Of a DNA stretch of 64,000 nt, positions 33,414 to 42,253 are shown in pieces; within the stretch, counting starts at the first letter, position 1; each line of letters starts with the position of its first letter. The notes beneath the pieces were generated by a model. The model had not been told where the DNA came from. It ran no database searches and was given only the letters and a program-made list of their open reading frames with translations. Both the position numbers and the translations under genes were made by a program. The stretch is from Clostridiales bacterium (GTDB taxonomy: Bacteria > Bacillota > Clostridia > Christensenellales > Borkfalkiaceae): assembly GCA_015069605.1 (NCBI GenBank), contig SVII01000001.1, positions 72,359 to 136,358 of the forward strand, in the 5' to 3' direction.

Positions 33414-35093
33414 ATGGAAAAAGAACTCTTGGACCTATTAACAATTGAAAATTACGAAGAAGCGGCCGCGATCGCGAATAAACTTACGCCCGAAGAACTT
33501 TCCAAAGTCTTAAAAGAAACGGACGAAAAGCATTTGGCGGCGTTTAGTGCCGCAATCGATAGCGACCTGCTAGCCGAAGCGTTGGTCATTTTGGATGCTT
33601 CCGTGCAGGAAAAAATTATTGTCGGCTTACACGACGACGAACTGGAAAAAGTCATGGACGAATTGTCCGTTGACGAAACAGTAGAACTCATTGAAGACCT
33701 ACCGCAGGAAATCGTGCACCGTCTTGCAGAAAGCGAAGAAATCGTGAAATTGTTACAAGAACGCAATTTCTCGGTATTAAAGCCCCTGCTTGCCTCTATG
33801 AACGCCACCGACCTTGCGGAAGTTTTTGAAAGCATAGAAAACGATGCCGAACTTTTGTTAATGTTCCGCATCATGCCCAAAGATCTCGCCGCGGAAACGT
33901 TTGTGGAAATGGACAGCGACGTCAAAGAACGTTTGATTGCAAAGCTCAACGACCGCGAATTAAAAGCGGTCATGGACGAACTCTTCCTCGACGATACTGT
34001 TGACCTCGTCGAAGAAATGCCCGCCAGCGTTGTCAAGCGTGTGCTTGCACAAAGCGACAGAGAAACACGCGCTTATATCAATGAAATTTTAAAATATCCA
34101 AAAGATAGCGCCGGCAGTATTATGACGATTGAATTCGTTGCCTTACACCCGTCCATGACAGTGGACGACGCCTTTGAGCGTATTCGTAAAACGGCAATCG
34201 ACAAGGAAACCATCTACACCTGCTACGTCACCGACGCCGCGAAAAAGTTGTTGGGGCTTGTCACGGCGAAAGATTTGATGCTGGCGAAAAAGGATGCAAC
34301 GATCGAAGAGATCATGAACGAAAACGTCATTTACGCTTTCACCGAAGAAGACAAAGAAGACGTCGCGAGAAAAATTACCGATTACGGCTTCCTTGCTCTT
34401 CCCATTGTAGATAGAGAATTGCGGCTTGTCGGTATCGTTACCGTTGACGACGCAATCGACGTCTTGCAGGAAGAAAACACTGAAGACATCGCGAAGATGG
34501 CGGCTGTCACCCCCACCGACAAACCGTATTTGAAAACGAATATTTGGCGTATTTGTTTAAACCGTTTGCCTTGGCTGTTGTTGCTATTGCTCTCCTCCAC
34601 GTTTACAGGTCTAATCATCTCTGGCAACGAAGCCACCTTAAATATGCCCGTATATGGGATTATTTTAACGGCTTGTATGCCCATGTTGATGGGTACGGGC
34701 GGTAACGCAGGTTCGCAGGCGTCCGCTATGGTCATTCGCGGTATCGCCTTGAAAGAAGTGGAATTTTCCGACCTTGGAAAGGTCGTTTGGAAAGAAATCC
34801 GTGTATCCTTACTCCTCGGCGCTATTTTGTCAGTCGCTTGTTTTGTAAAACTGCTTGCCATTGATAAACTGTACGCAGTCGAAAACGGTATGTTGGTCGC
34901 GCTCGTCATTTGTCTTTCCATGTTCGCGACCGTGCTTTTAGCCAAACTCATCGGTGCAATGTTGCCCTTGCTTGCTAAAAAATGTCGCCTCGACCCCGCC
35001 GTCGTCGCCTCCCCTTTTATTACGACGATCGTGGACGTCCTGTCTTTGACCATTTATTGCGCGGTAGCGGTAGCTCTGCTTGGCACATTGTAA
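33414..35093 (+). CDS. mgtE: magnesium transporter MgtE with duplicated N-domain
   Basis: MgtE is a magnesium-gated channel-like importer. The membrane part (about 370-559) has five spans and the pore signature PMLMGTGGNAGSQASA. A CBS pair lies at about 245-355 (ETIYTCYVTDAAKKLLGLVT and PIVDRELRLVGIVTVDDA). The N-terminal helical domain occurs twice: residues about 20-115 and 120-235 share GLHDDELEKVMDELSVDETVEL versus KLNDRELKAVMDELFLDDTVDL. This explains the 559-residue length against about 450 usually. GGAGGTAG precedes the ATG. Terminator follows. Confidence 0.93.
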   Translation: MEKELLDLLTIENYEEAAAIANKLTPEELSKVLKETDEKHLAAFSAAIDSDLLAEALVILDASVQEKIIVGLHDDELEKVMDELSVDETVELIEDLPQEIVHRLAESEEIVKLLQERNFSVLKPLLASMNATDLAEVFESIENDAELLLMFRIMPKDLAAETFVEMDSDVKERLIAKLNDRELKAVMDELFLDDTVDLVEEMPASVVKRVLAQSDRETRAYINEILKYPKDSAGSIMTIEFVALHPSMTVDDAFERIRKTAIDKETIYTCYVTDAAKKLLGLVTAKDLMLAKKDATIEEIMNENVIYAFTEEDKEDVARKITDYGFLALPIVDRELRLVGIVTVDDAIDVLQEENTEDIAKMAAVTPTDKPYLKTNIWRICLNRLPWLLLLLLSSTFTGLIISGNEATLNMPVYGIILTACMPMLMGTGGNAGSQASAMVIRGIALKEVEFSDLGKVVWKEIRVSLLLGAILSVACFVKLLAIDKLYAVENGMLVALVICLSMFATVLLAKLIGAMLPLLAKKCRLDPAVVASPFITTIVDVLSLTIYCAVAVALLGTL

Positions 35094-35113
35094 CGTTTTA
35101 TTATTTTGTATAG

Positions 35114-35156
35114 AAAAACGGACTTGGAATCTCTCCAAGCCCGTTTTATTTTTTAT
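35114..35156. terminator. bidirectional terminator between mgtE and HAD phosphatase
   Basis: Stem AAAACGG-ACTTGGA/TCCAAGC-CCGTTTT with a single mismatch and a five-base loop, T runs in both directions. It serves the convergent genes on either side. Confidence 0.85.
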
Positions 35157-35164
35157 GTTGCTAT

Positions 35165-35815
35165 TTATATCACGCCGCAAACAGAAAGCAATTCCAGTGG
35201 CTCATCCGCAAACGTTGTTCCGCCGTTTTGCAATAAAAAGTCTTTATCCTTAAAGCCCCAAGTAACCGAAATACAAGGGATGCCGGCGTTTTGCGCCGTT
35301 TGAATATCCACCTCGGAATCCCCCACGTACACCGTAGTTTCTTTGCTTACGCCAAGTTCTTTCATCACCGCAAACAACGCGTCGGGCGCAGGTTTTTTGC
35401 GAATCCCCGCCTCCTCGTTTTCCCCAACTGCCGCCATCAACAAATCCCCAAAATACGTTTCGGCAAGCGTTTTCACAGCAAAATCCGCCTTATTGGAAAG
35501 TACCGCAGTTTTTATTCCTTTTTCACGCAACACCTGCAACAACGCCATCACCCCTTCGTAGGGTTGCGTCTTGTCCGCACAATGCACTCCGTAATATGTC
35601 TTAAACTCTTTTAACACCAGTGCAAAGTCGTCCGTTTTACCGCCCAAAGCGCGTTCCATTAGCTTTACAATACCGTTCCCGATAAAGCTACGCACGTCCT
35701 CTCTCGTCCGTGTTTTATAGCCATATTTTTCAAGCGCCGCGTTAACTGCGTCCGTCAAATCATCCAGCGTATCCAGCAACGTTCCGTCTAAATCAAATAT
35801 AATCGCCTCGTACAT
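35165..35815 (-). CDS. HAD hydrolase, phosphoglycolate phosphatase-like
   Basis: A 216-residue HAD subfamily IA phosphatase. Motif I FDLDGTLLDT (about 7-16) has both nucleophile and acid Asp, motif II is VLSNK, motif III includes KKPAPD, and motif IV VYVGDSEVDIQTA. The cap domain inserted after motif I is the helical C1 type. Gph-like members hydrolyse 2-phosphoglycolate from DNA repair or P-ribose pyrophosphates; the exact substrate cannot be told. Last gene of the radC-kinase-regulator operon, 31 bp after the response regulator. Confidence 0.85.
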   Translation of the reverse strand: MYEAIIFDLDGTLLDTLDDLTDAVNAALEKYGYKTRTREDVRSFIGNGIVKLMERALGGKTDDFALVLKEFKTYYGVHCADKTQPYEGVMALLQVLREKGIKTAVLSNKADFAVKTLAETYFGDLLMAAVGENEEAGIRKKPAPDALFAVMKELGVSKETTVYVGDSEVDIQTAQNAGIPCISVTWGFKDKDFLLQNGGTTFADEPLELLSVCGVI

Positions 35816-35846
35816 GGTATGCTCTTTCTCCTTTTTTGCGTGATTT

Positions 35847-36497
35847 TTACAAAACTTCTTTGATTGCTTGTACCGCTTCCGCGCGGTTTTCGCTGTTGGT
35901 TTTGATATAGATTGCGGACACGTAATTTCTCGTCGTACCTTCGGAAAGTTTCAACGCCGCGGAAATTTGACGGTTGGTAAAACCTTCGTACATCATCAAT
36001 GCAATCTCGATTTCTCTATCCGACATTGAAAACGCACGTGCAAGTTTGATTTCTCTATCCGCCTCGATATTTTGCGCTGCCTGCGCAATTCTCCGCGCAA
36101 TTTTCGCAGGCAAAATCGTATCCCCGTCGTATGCGTTTTTGATCGCGTTGATCAACGCCGCGCTCGATACGTCTTTCAATAAATACCCACTCGCGCCGTT
36201 GTTGATGGCGTTAAGGATATAATCGCTGTCGTCAAACGTTGTCAAAATCACCACTTTCACGTCAGGATAATCCGATTTAATGCGTTGCGTCGCCACTACA
36301 CCGTTCATATTCGGCATACGGATATCCAACAACACCACATCAGGATGCGCCTCAGGCATTTTTTGTAAAGCTTCTACGCCATCATACGCCATCCCAACCA
36401 CCGTGAGTTTTTCATCCGTTTCCACAACGCTTTTCAGTTCTTCCGCCAATTCTTTTTGATCGTCCACAATCATCACTTTAATTTTTGTTTGTTCCAT
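35847..36497 (-). CDS. NarL-family response regulator
   Basis: A 216-residue two-component regulator. The receiver domain has the acidic pocket VDDQ, phosphoacceptor D in VVLLDIRMPNMNG, the TTFDDS switch residue and the K in LLKDV. The C-terminal LuxR-type helix-turn-helix is FSMSDREIEIALMMYEGFTNRQISAALKLSEGTTRNYVSAIY. I start at ATG 36497 (MEQTKIKV), five bases after AAGGTGG. It is 28 bp downstream of the cognate histidine kinase. Targets unknown. Confidence 0.92.
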   Translation of the reverse strand: MEQTKIKVMIVDDQKELAEELKSVVETDEKLTVVGMAYDGVEALQKMPEAHPDVVLLDIRMPNMNGVVATQRIKSDYPDVKVVILTTFDDSDYILNAINNGASGYLLKDVSSAALINAIKNAYDGDTILPAKIARRIAQAAQNIEADREIKLARAFSMSDREIEIALMMYEGFTNRQISAALKLSEGTTRNYVSAIYIKTNSENRAEAVQAIKEVL

Positions 36498-36525
36498 ATT
36501 ATCCACCTTTTTCATCAAGGATTTA

Positions 36526-37839
36526 CTATTTCAACTCGGACATGGGTAGGGTTAAATGAATTTCAAACCCTTCCTCTTCCTCGCTTTCAAACCAACATTT
36601 TCCGCCCAAAGATTTTACTCGATCCTGCATTGTCGTTAAACCAAACCCCATTTGCAACGGCTTGCCACTGAGCCCTTTCCCATTGTCGGAAAGCAAAAAC
36701 AAAATATTGTCGTCCTCTTTTTTCAACTCAAACCAAAATGCCGTCGCACCGCCATGCCGCAACCCATTAGAAATCCCTTCCTTAAGTGTATTACAAAGAA
36801 AACGATACTTTTCTTCCGTCACGGACACGTCCTCAATCTCCGAACGAATCTTGATCCCAGTTCCGTCCGTAGATTCCTGAATGACCTCTTCCAACGCCGT
36901 TTTCAGTGTTTTATTGCCCGAAATCCCCGACAACAAATGTACGCTGTCGCGCAATTCTTCCAACGCGTGTTTTGCTTGCAAGTTCGCGGACACAATTTTA
37001 CTTTTCGCCTCATCAGGATTGCTTTCCAAGATTAGTTTCGCCGCCTCCGTCTGCATAATCACCGTCGTAATCGAATGCCCTGCAGTGTCGTGAATTTCTT
37101 TCGCAATACGTTGCCGTTCTTCCAAAGCCGTCACTTCCGCTACTACTTCATACGCTTTTTCCAACTCTTGCTTACTTTCATCCAATTCCTTTAACGCTTT
37201 ATCCAAACGCAAAAACTGTCGATAGAACGCCAAAGCAACGTTAACGAGAACAAAATGTGCTACAAGGAAAAATACCGCCCCGATCGTTTCCGTCAAAACG
37301 GGGTATAATTCAAACCCGTCCCCGCGCAAAATAAAAGTTTTGACAACGTAACTACCCAAATATAACAACACGCTACAACCCAAAATCGCTACCGCCGTTC
37401 TCGTGCGATCGGTACTCATATACAACTCCGTCAAAATGAGTACGTACACCAAAATGGGATAAACACCGTCGGTAAAAAAGATAATCAAACTCGCTGCGAC
37501 AGCATCAATCACGTAGAAGATTGTTCTCACGCCACCGCCTTTTACGGCAAACAGTTTCATTCCTTCTGAAGCTGTCAACACCATTGTCAATGCTGCGATA
37601 TGGACAAACGGCCGCCATTCTCCCTGCGCAATCCAATGCTCGATCGCATCCAATAAAACGAAAGCTTCTACGATCAGCAACAAAGCAAAAATTAGCCATT
37701 TGCAAAAATAAACAAATCGTGCTTCGTTACGAATATCGTATTTTCCGAACAACTGTACGAAATATACGCGCAGTTTATTTTCTTCCGTTTTCTTGGGGCT
37801 CTTATCTTTTTTATGGATTTTTATAGAGCCTTTTTTCAA
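36526..37839 (-). CDS. NarL-type sensor histidine kinase
   Basis: A 437-residue kinase of the HisKA_3 class. The N-terminal third has about six hydrophobic spans between residues 45 and 205 with no large extracellular loop, so it may sense the membrane. A coiled coil leads to the phosphoacceptor His in ERQRIAKEIHDTAGHSIT (about 250). The ATPase domain shows LKEGISNGLRHGGA (N box), DNGKGL (G1) and MGFGLTTMQDRV (G2). The start is TTG at 37839, overlapping the radC stop by 3 bases (TTGA), with AAGGAGG 10 bases upstream. Cognate regulator is next. Confidence 0.9.
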   Translation of the reverse strand: MKKGSIKIHKKDKSPKKTEENKLRVYFVQLFGKYDIRNEARFVYFCKWLIFALLLIVEAFVLLDAIEHWIAQGEWRPFVHIAALTMVLTASEGMKLFAVKGGGVRTIFYVIDAVAASLIIFFTDGVYPILVYVLILTELYMSTDRTRTAVAILGCSVLLYLGSYVVKTFILRGDGFELYPVLTETIGAVFFLVAHFVLVNVALAFYRQFLRLDKALKELDESKQELEKAYEVVAEVTALEERQRIAKEIHDTAGHSITTVIMQTEAAKLILESNPDEAKSKIVSANLQAKHALEELRDSVHLLSGISGNKTLKTALEEVIQESTDGTGIKIRSEIEDVSVTEEKYRFLCNTLKEGISNGLRHGGATAFWFELKKEDDNILFLLSDNGKGLSGKPLQMGFGLTTMQDRVKSLGGKCWFESEEEEGFEIHLTLPMSELK

Positions 37840-38570
37840 CGTCCTTCTTCCTCCTTAGCTTGTTGGAATACGCCTTGTACGGAATAATGAGAACTGATTT
37901 CTTTCATCTTCCCGCTGTGATAATAGCTAAACACGCCGTTCGGTGCATATATTACGTGTTCACAAAGAATAATGTTGTGAATACTGCAAAGCATCTGACA
38001 TTTCGATGTCATCAAATCGTCCGTTTCAGATGGTTTCGCAACCCCGAATGGATGCGTATGCACCAAAATAACACCTTTTGGATTGTATTTCATCAAGGAC
38101 GCCGTGAACTCTTTGGGCTCTACTTTTACATCGTAAAAACTTTCCTGTGAAAAACGCTTTTTCTCAAACAACCGACCATCTTCGCCTAAATAATACACGT
38201 CCAACACTTCGCGGTTGGTATTGCGATATTTCATCTTCACATAGCTGACAAATTCATCCGCATCGAAATCCATAGGAAATTCCTGCGATTCCACGTCCGC
38301 CTTGAAATATTTATAGCAAAATTGCCCGATTACACGCAAATATGCCGCAATACTTTTCCCTATGCCTTCTACTTTTTCAATTTCTTCCATCGGTGCAGCT
38401 AAAAGCGCAGGGATTGAACCAAACGCATTCAACAATCTATGCGCTAAATCGTTAGTATTGCGCCGAGGCACGGCATTGAACAGCAACACCTCCAACAATT
38501 CGTGTTCCTGCAATACTCCGCTGTCTAATTTTTGAATGATACGCCCACGGTGGCCAGAATGTTCGTGCAT
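37836..38570 (-). CDS. radC: RadC/YsxA-like JAB-domain protein
   Basis: A 244-residue RadC-family protein. The N-terminal part has helix-hairpin-helix-like features (IEKVEGIGKSIAAYL). The C-terminal JAB domain carries the complete metal motif HxHx7SxxD as VHTHPFGVAKPSETD (about residue 170-185). Function of the family remains unsettled, despite the historical DNA-repair name. I start at 38570 (MHEHSGHRGR), preceded by GGAGAGG; the ORF track runs 26 codons further. First gene of the operon with the two-component pair and HAD phosphatase. Confidence 0.88.
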   Translation of the reverse strand: MHEHSGHRGRIIQKLDSGVLQEHELLEVLLFNAVPRRNTNDLAHRLLNAFGSIPALLAAPMEEIEKVEGIGKSIAAYLRVIGQFCYKYFKADVESQEFPMDFDADEFVSYVKMKYRNTNREVLDVYYLGEDGRLFEKKRFSQESFYDVKVEPKEFTASLMKYNPKGVILVHTHPFGVAKPSETDDLMTSKCQMLCSIHNIILCEHVIYAPNGVFSYYHSGKMKEISSHYSVQGVFQQAKEEEGR

Positions 38571-38619
38571 ACGCCCCTCTCCATCTTTGTTTCTTTTATT
38601 TTTTGTTATTATGTTTCTC

Positions 38620-38648
38620 ATTTTAACATACTTTATCCGAAATGTCAA
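38620..38648 (-). promoter_or_regulatory. promoter of radC operon
   Basis: TTGACA, 17-bp spacer, TAAAAT on the minus strand, about 50 bp upstream of the radC start. Confidence 0.75.
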
Positions 38649-38696
38649 AGGCTATGTAAAAAAATTTATTTTTTTACAACAATCCCCTTGATTTTG

Positions 38697-38725
38697 TTTA
38701 CGAAATCCGATAAAATGTGTATAAT
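38697..38725 (+). promoter_or_regulatory. promoter of dipeptidase gene
   Basis: TTTACG, 17-bp spacer, TATAAT, 79 bp before the chosen ATG. Placed there it also rules out the longer ORF-track start. Confidence 0.65.
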
Positions 38726-38803
38726 AATAGTAAGCATTATGCGCGCCGTTTTTTTGATGAATTTTCTAAAAACGCGGCGATATCTTTAAAGGCAGGGAAA
38801 AAT

Positions 38804-40309
38804 ATGGAACATTCTATGAAAAAATATTTTGACGAAATCGTTGCTTCAATTTCTGATATTTTGAAAATTGACTCTTCATTGAAAGAAGCAGAAGACGGCT
38901 ATCCTTTTGGTAAAGAAACGGCGGATTGCCTCGCATCTTTCCTTTCGTTAGCGGAAAATATGGGCTTTGAAACCCGCAATTACGACAACTACGTCGGCGA
39001 AGTCATTTTCGGAGAAGGCAAAGAAATGGCAATTTTGGCGCACTTGGACGTCGTACCCGCAGGCAACGGCTGGAAATATCCCCCCTTCGGCGGCGTCATC
39101 AACGACGACGTTTCCGACGGCGGCGTGGAAGGTATGAAAATTTGGGGCAGAGGCGCTATGGACGACAAAGGGCCTGCAATGGTTTGCTTGTACTGTTTGA
39201 AAGCGTTAAAAGACGAAGGATTTATGCCTTCGCGTAAAATCAAGCTCATCGTTGGTTGTAACGAAGAATGCGGTTGGAAATGTATCGAACATTACAACAA
39301 AGTAGCGCAAATGCCTGAAGAAGGTTTTACTCCCGATTCCGATTTCCCTGCAATCTACGCAGAAAAAGGCATTTTGCATTTCACGACGAAATTCCCCATT
39401 GAAAACTCGCCTATCACCGCCCTCAAAGCAGGTGAAAGAGCGAACATGGTATGCGATTACGCAGAAGCAATCTTAACAAGAGCGGCTGGGAATAAACTCG
39501 TTGCGTATGAAAATCCGATTGAAGGCACTACCTTCTCCTATGATAACACGACGAATATTTTACGCGTACGCGGTAAATCCGCGCATGGTTCAACCCCCGA
39601 TAAGGGCGCGAACGCTTTGCAAGCAATGTTGAAATTCTTCTCCACCTTTAACGAAGATTGTAAAAAAGCGTACGATTTGTTATTCGACGACGTTATGGGG
39701 TTAAAGACAATGCAGGACGAAACGGGATACTTGACGATGTCCCCTGACGTTGCGTCCTTCAAAGACGGTGTGTTGAACATCACAACGGACATCCGTTTCC
39801 CCTCGACGCATAAGAAAGAAGAAATCGAAACTGCATTGACGGAATTCGGCGTAGCGTTTACAATCGATAATTATCAAGCTCCCCTTTACAACGATCCCAA
39901 CGGCAAGTTCCTTTCTACGTTGATGCAGGTATATAACGAGGCTACGGGCGGCAACGAAAAGCCCATCGCAATCGGCGGCGGCACGTACGCACGTGCTTTG
40001 AAATGCGGTTGCGGTTTCGGTCCTGAAATGCCTGGCGCGGAAGCCACCATTCACCAAGCAAACGAGTATATCACGTTCGATTGTATTCAATTCATGAGCG
40101 AAATTTATTACAATGCAATCAAGGCATTGTGCTGTGAAGCGTGTGAAGAAACGGAAATGCCTACCGCTACGCAATGCGCAAGCTGTGAAGAAAGCGAAGA
40201 ACCCGCGGTAGAAGAACCTGCAACAGAAGAAGTTGTTTGCGAAGAAACGGAATGCAAGCCTACGACGTATAAAATCGCAACGATCACCGTTCGTCGCGTT
40301 TTGAAATAA
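38804..40309 (+). CDS. pepV: M20 dipeptidase, PepV-like, with cysteine-rich C-terminal tail
   Basis: A 501-residue zinc peptidase of the PepV/Xaa-His dipeptidase group. Metal and catalytic residues: AHLDVVPAG (His, Asp), GAMDDKGP (bridging Asp), NEECGWKC (Glu-Glu), SDFPAIYAEKG (Asp) and the C-terminal AEATIHQANE (His). The lid domain contains RGKSAHGSTPDKGANA. I start at 38804 (MEHSMKKY) because AGGG lies six bases upstream. After the normal end, about 60 extra residues follow: acidic, with seven Cys (LCCEACEE...CASCEE...VVCEETEC) and a basic last strand. That tail is not part of the family as I know it. Confidence 0.88.
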   Translation: MEHSMKKYFDEIVASISDILKIDSSLKEAEDGYPFGKETADCLASFLSLAENMGFETRNYDNYVGEVIFGEGKEMAILAHLDVVPAGNGWKYPPFGGVINDDVSDGGVEGMKIWGRGAMDDKGPAMVCLYCLKALKDEGFMPSRKIKLIVGCNEECGWKCIEHYNKVAQMPEEGFTPDSDFPAIYAEKGILHFTTKFPIENSPITALKAGERANMVCDYAEAILTRAAGNKLVAYENPIEGTTFSYDNTTNILRVRGKSAHGSTPDKGANALQAMLKFFSTFNEDCKKAYDLLFDDVMGLKTMQDETGYLTMSPDVASFKDGVLNITTDIRFPSTHKKEEIETALTEFGVAFTIDNYQAPLYNDPNGKFLSTLMQVYNEATGGNEKPIAIGGGTYARALKCGCGFGPEMPGAEATIHQANEYITFDCIQFMSEIYYNAIKALCCEACEETEMPTATQCASCEESEEPAVEEPATEEVVCEETECKPTTYKIATITVRRVLK

Positions 40310-40330
40310 AGTCCCCCCAAAAAAATATAC

Positions 40331-40364
40331 GCCTTGTCGTTTTTAGCGACAAGGCTCTTTTTTT
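40331..40364. terminator. terminator between dipeptidase and tetR
   Basis: Stem GCCTTGTCG/CGACAAGGC, seven-base loop, TCTTTTTTT on the plus strand; minus reading also has a T run, so it likely serves both convergent genes. Confidence 0.85.
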
Positions 40365-40366
40365 GC

Positions 40367-40942
40367 TTATAAATAAGAAAACAAACCATTCAACACCAAG
40401 CGACCGACGTCTTTTGAGAGTTCTTCCAACGATTGTTTGCGATCAGAATTAAACCATTCGCGATAGACGGAGAACAAACCCATCGTGATAAACGAAGCGC
40501 AAAGACGTTGTTTATCACTCGGAACAAAGTTCAAATTTTCAATCGCTAATAAAATCTTTTGGTGTAAAAAATCGATAGTATTGAAAATAAAACGTGAATT
40601 GTGCTCCATTTTCATCAACGTTTCGCATACATCCCAGTTTGCTGTGAGGTAGTTTGTCAACGCTTCAAACAAAATATAGACGTTTTCCACACCGTATTCC
40701 ACGTTTTCCATCGCCTTTTCAAATCCTGCCATCAACTCGTTTTCCAACTCATCTAAAATACTGTGCACACCATCGTAATAATTGTACACCGTCTTTCTGT
40801 CCACGTCGGCAAGCTCCGCCACTTCTTTGATGGTGATTTTTTCAACTTCTTTTTCTGTCATCAAATGTAACAATGCACCGCGGATGGCCCGTTTTGTTTT
40901 CGATATGCGACGATCTGTTTTTCCTTGATTTTGCTTTTCCAT
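40367..40942 (-). CDS. TetR-family transcriptional regulator
   Basis: A 191-residue regulator. The N-terminal helix-turn-helix is TKRAIRGALLHLMTEKEVEKITIKEVAELADVDRKTVYNYYDGVHSILDELE, typical of TetR proteins. The C-terminal domain resembles the TetR_C_8/AcrR-like helical core. I start at 40942 (MEKQNQGKTDRR) with AGAGG upstream; the extra 17 codons in the track lie over the operator. It likely represses itself, since a perfect 9-bp inverted repeat overlaps its -10 box. Other targets and the ligand are not evident. Confidence 0.88.
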   Translation of the reverse strand: MEKQNQGKTDRRISKTKRAIRGALLHLMTEKEVEKITIKEVAELADVDRKTVYNYYDGVHSILDELENELMAGFEKAMENVEYGVENVYILFEALTNYLTANWDVCETLMKMEHNSRFIFNTIDFLHQKILLAIENLNFVPSDKQRLCASFITMGLFSVYREWFNSDRKQSLEELSKDVGRLVLNGLFSYL

Positions 40943-40962
40943 CTTTTTTCCTCTCGGTATGG

Positions 40963-40986
40963 ATAATTCCACACATATGGAATTAT
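40963..40986. promoter_or_regulatory. inverted-repeat operator for TetR
   Basis: ATAATTCCA-N6-TGGAATTAT, a perfect 9+9 palindrome overlapping the -10 of the tetR promoter. Confidence 0.65.
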
Positions 40987-41010
40987 ACCACATTTTAGGG
41001 AAAATTGCAA
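40982..41010 (-). promoter_or_regulatory. promoter of tetR
   Basis: TTGCAA, 17-bp spacer, TATAAT on the minus strand, 40 bp before the tetR start. Confidence 0.75.
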
Positions 41011-41076
41011 CTCATCCCCACAAATAATTTCTTTTTTTGTATAAAAACGACGTTGTATCGTCGTTTTCACTACACC

Positions 41077-41985
41077 TTATACTTTAAAGGTTTTTATTAA
41101 ATCAGTTCTCGTTTCGCTAGAAAACCAACCGCAAGATACCGATCCTGGTCCTACGTGCGCTCCGATCACGGGCCCCATGCTTGTCACAAACGGCTTTATT
41201 CCCGTCTTATCTTCAATCATTTTCGCAAGCTCTTCCGCGCCTTTTAAATTGTTGGTATGCACCACCACAACGTAATTCAACGCAGACATGGGTGCCTTAT
41301 CCATACATTCCAATACCTTAGCAAACGCTTTTTTCATCCCTTTGCATTTTTGCACGACGACCAACTTTCCCTCTTCGTCAAAAGTCAGCATCGGTTTGAT
41401 ATTCAGCATTGTTCCAAACGCCGCGCTTACAACCGAAACCCGACCGCCTTTTTGCAAATAAAACAAATCGTTGGGAATAATACAATGTTGCAAATACTGT
41501 CTTTGCCCCATTATATACTCATACGTTTCCTTCGCCGTCATGCCTTTATCTCGACAATCCGCCGCCAAAATCACCAACGCACCCTGCCCAGCCGTCGCCG
41601 TCAAAGGATCAACCGCATATACGTTGAAATCGGGATACTTCGCTTTTACGTCCTCCGCCGCTTGCCGAGTAATTGTAATCGTGTTCGCAAGCCCCGACGA
41701 AATAGTGAAATGCACTACGTCTTTTACCCCCGCCTCCGCCATCTTTGTAAAATGGCGAATATGCGCCTCATAATTGAGTTTCGATGTCCGTGGAAAGTAC
41801 CCATTCGCCACTTTCTCATAAAAAGCGACGTATTCCTCCTCACAAGAAAAATCGTCCAATCCCTCTTCCAATCGTCCGTTTTTTTCCATGGTAAACGTCA
41901 ACGGCGCAAACCAAATGTTTCGCTCCGTTACGTAATCCTTTTTTAAATCACAAGTAGAATCGGTGGAAACGTCAAATCTTCTCAT
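41077..41985 (-). CDS. degV: DegV family fatty-acid-binding protein
   Basis: A 302-residue FakB/DegV protein that binds a fatty acid and presents it to a FakA-type kinase. The fold's two lobes carry VSTDSTCDL at the start, PRTSKLNYEAH (usual TSQPS-like ligand loop), ISSGLANTITITRQAAED, YAVDPLTATAGQGALV, DLFYLQKGGRVS and the end GPVIGAHVGPGSV. I start at 41985 (MRRFDVST), with GAGGG upstream. It has its own strong promoter. No fakA gene is in the window. Confidence 0.92.
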   Translation of the reverse strand: MRRFDVSTDSTCDLKKDYVTERNIWFAPLTFTMEKNGRLEEGLDDFSCEEEYVAFYEKVANGYFPRTSKLNYEAHIRHFTKMAEAGVKDVVHFTISSGLANTITITRQAAEDVKAKYPDFNVYAVDPLTATAGQGALVILAADCRDKGMTAKETYEYIMGQRQYLQHCIIPNDLFYLQKGGRVSVVSAAFGTMLNIKPMLTFDEEGKLVVVQKCKGMKKAFAKVLECMDKAPMSALNYVVVVHTNNLKGAEELAKMIEDKTGIKPFVTSMGPVIGAHVGPGSVSCGWFSSETRTDLIKTFKV

Positions 41986-42024
41986 TTCTCTTCCCTCGCT
42001 ACATAGTATTCTTATATTTTCCAA

Positions 42025-42053
42025 AGTATACTACATTTCCCTATGTTTGTCAA
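42025..42053 (-). promoter_or_regulatory. promoter of degV
   Basis: TTGACA, 17-bp spacer, TATACT on the minus strand, 40 bp before the degV start. Confidence 0.8.
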
Positions 42054-42164
42054 GTGCAACAAACAAAATGTCATATTTTTTCATTACATTTTCACATTCA
42101 AGAAACTCCTGAGATTATCTTTGGAAAAAAATCGAGAACTGGTAATTTTTTTATAGCAAAAGAC

Positions 42165-42193
42165 TTGAAAAAAAGTGATAAACTCGTTATAAT
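42165..42193 (+). promoter_or_regulatory. promoter of phosphohexomutase gene
   Basis: TTGAAA, 17-bp spacer, TATAAT, 61 bp before the ATG. Confidence 0.75.
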
Positions 42194-42253
42194 ATATATT
42201 AGGTCGCATAGGCGCACACACGCGTACGCGAACAAAAAAACGAGGAGTTCTTT

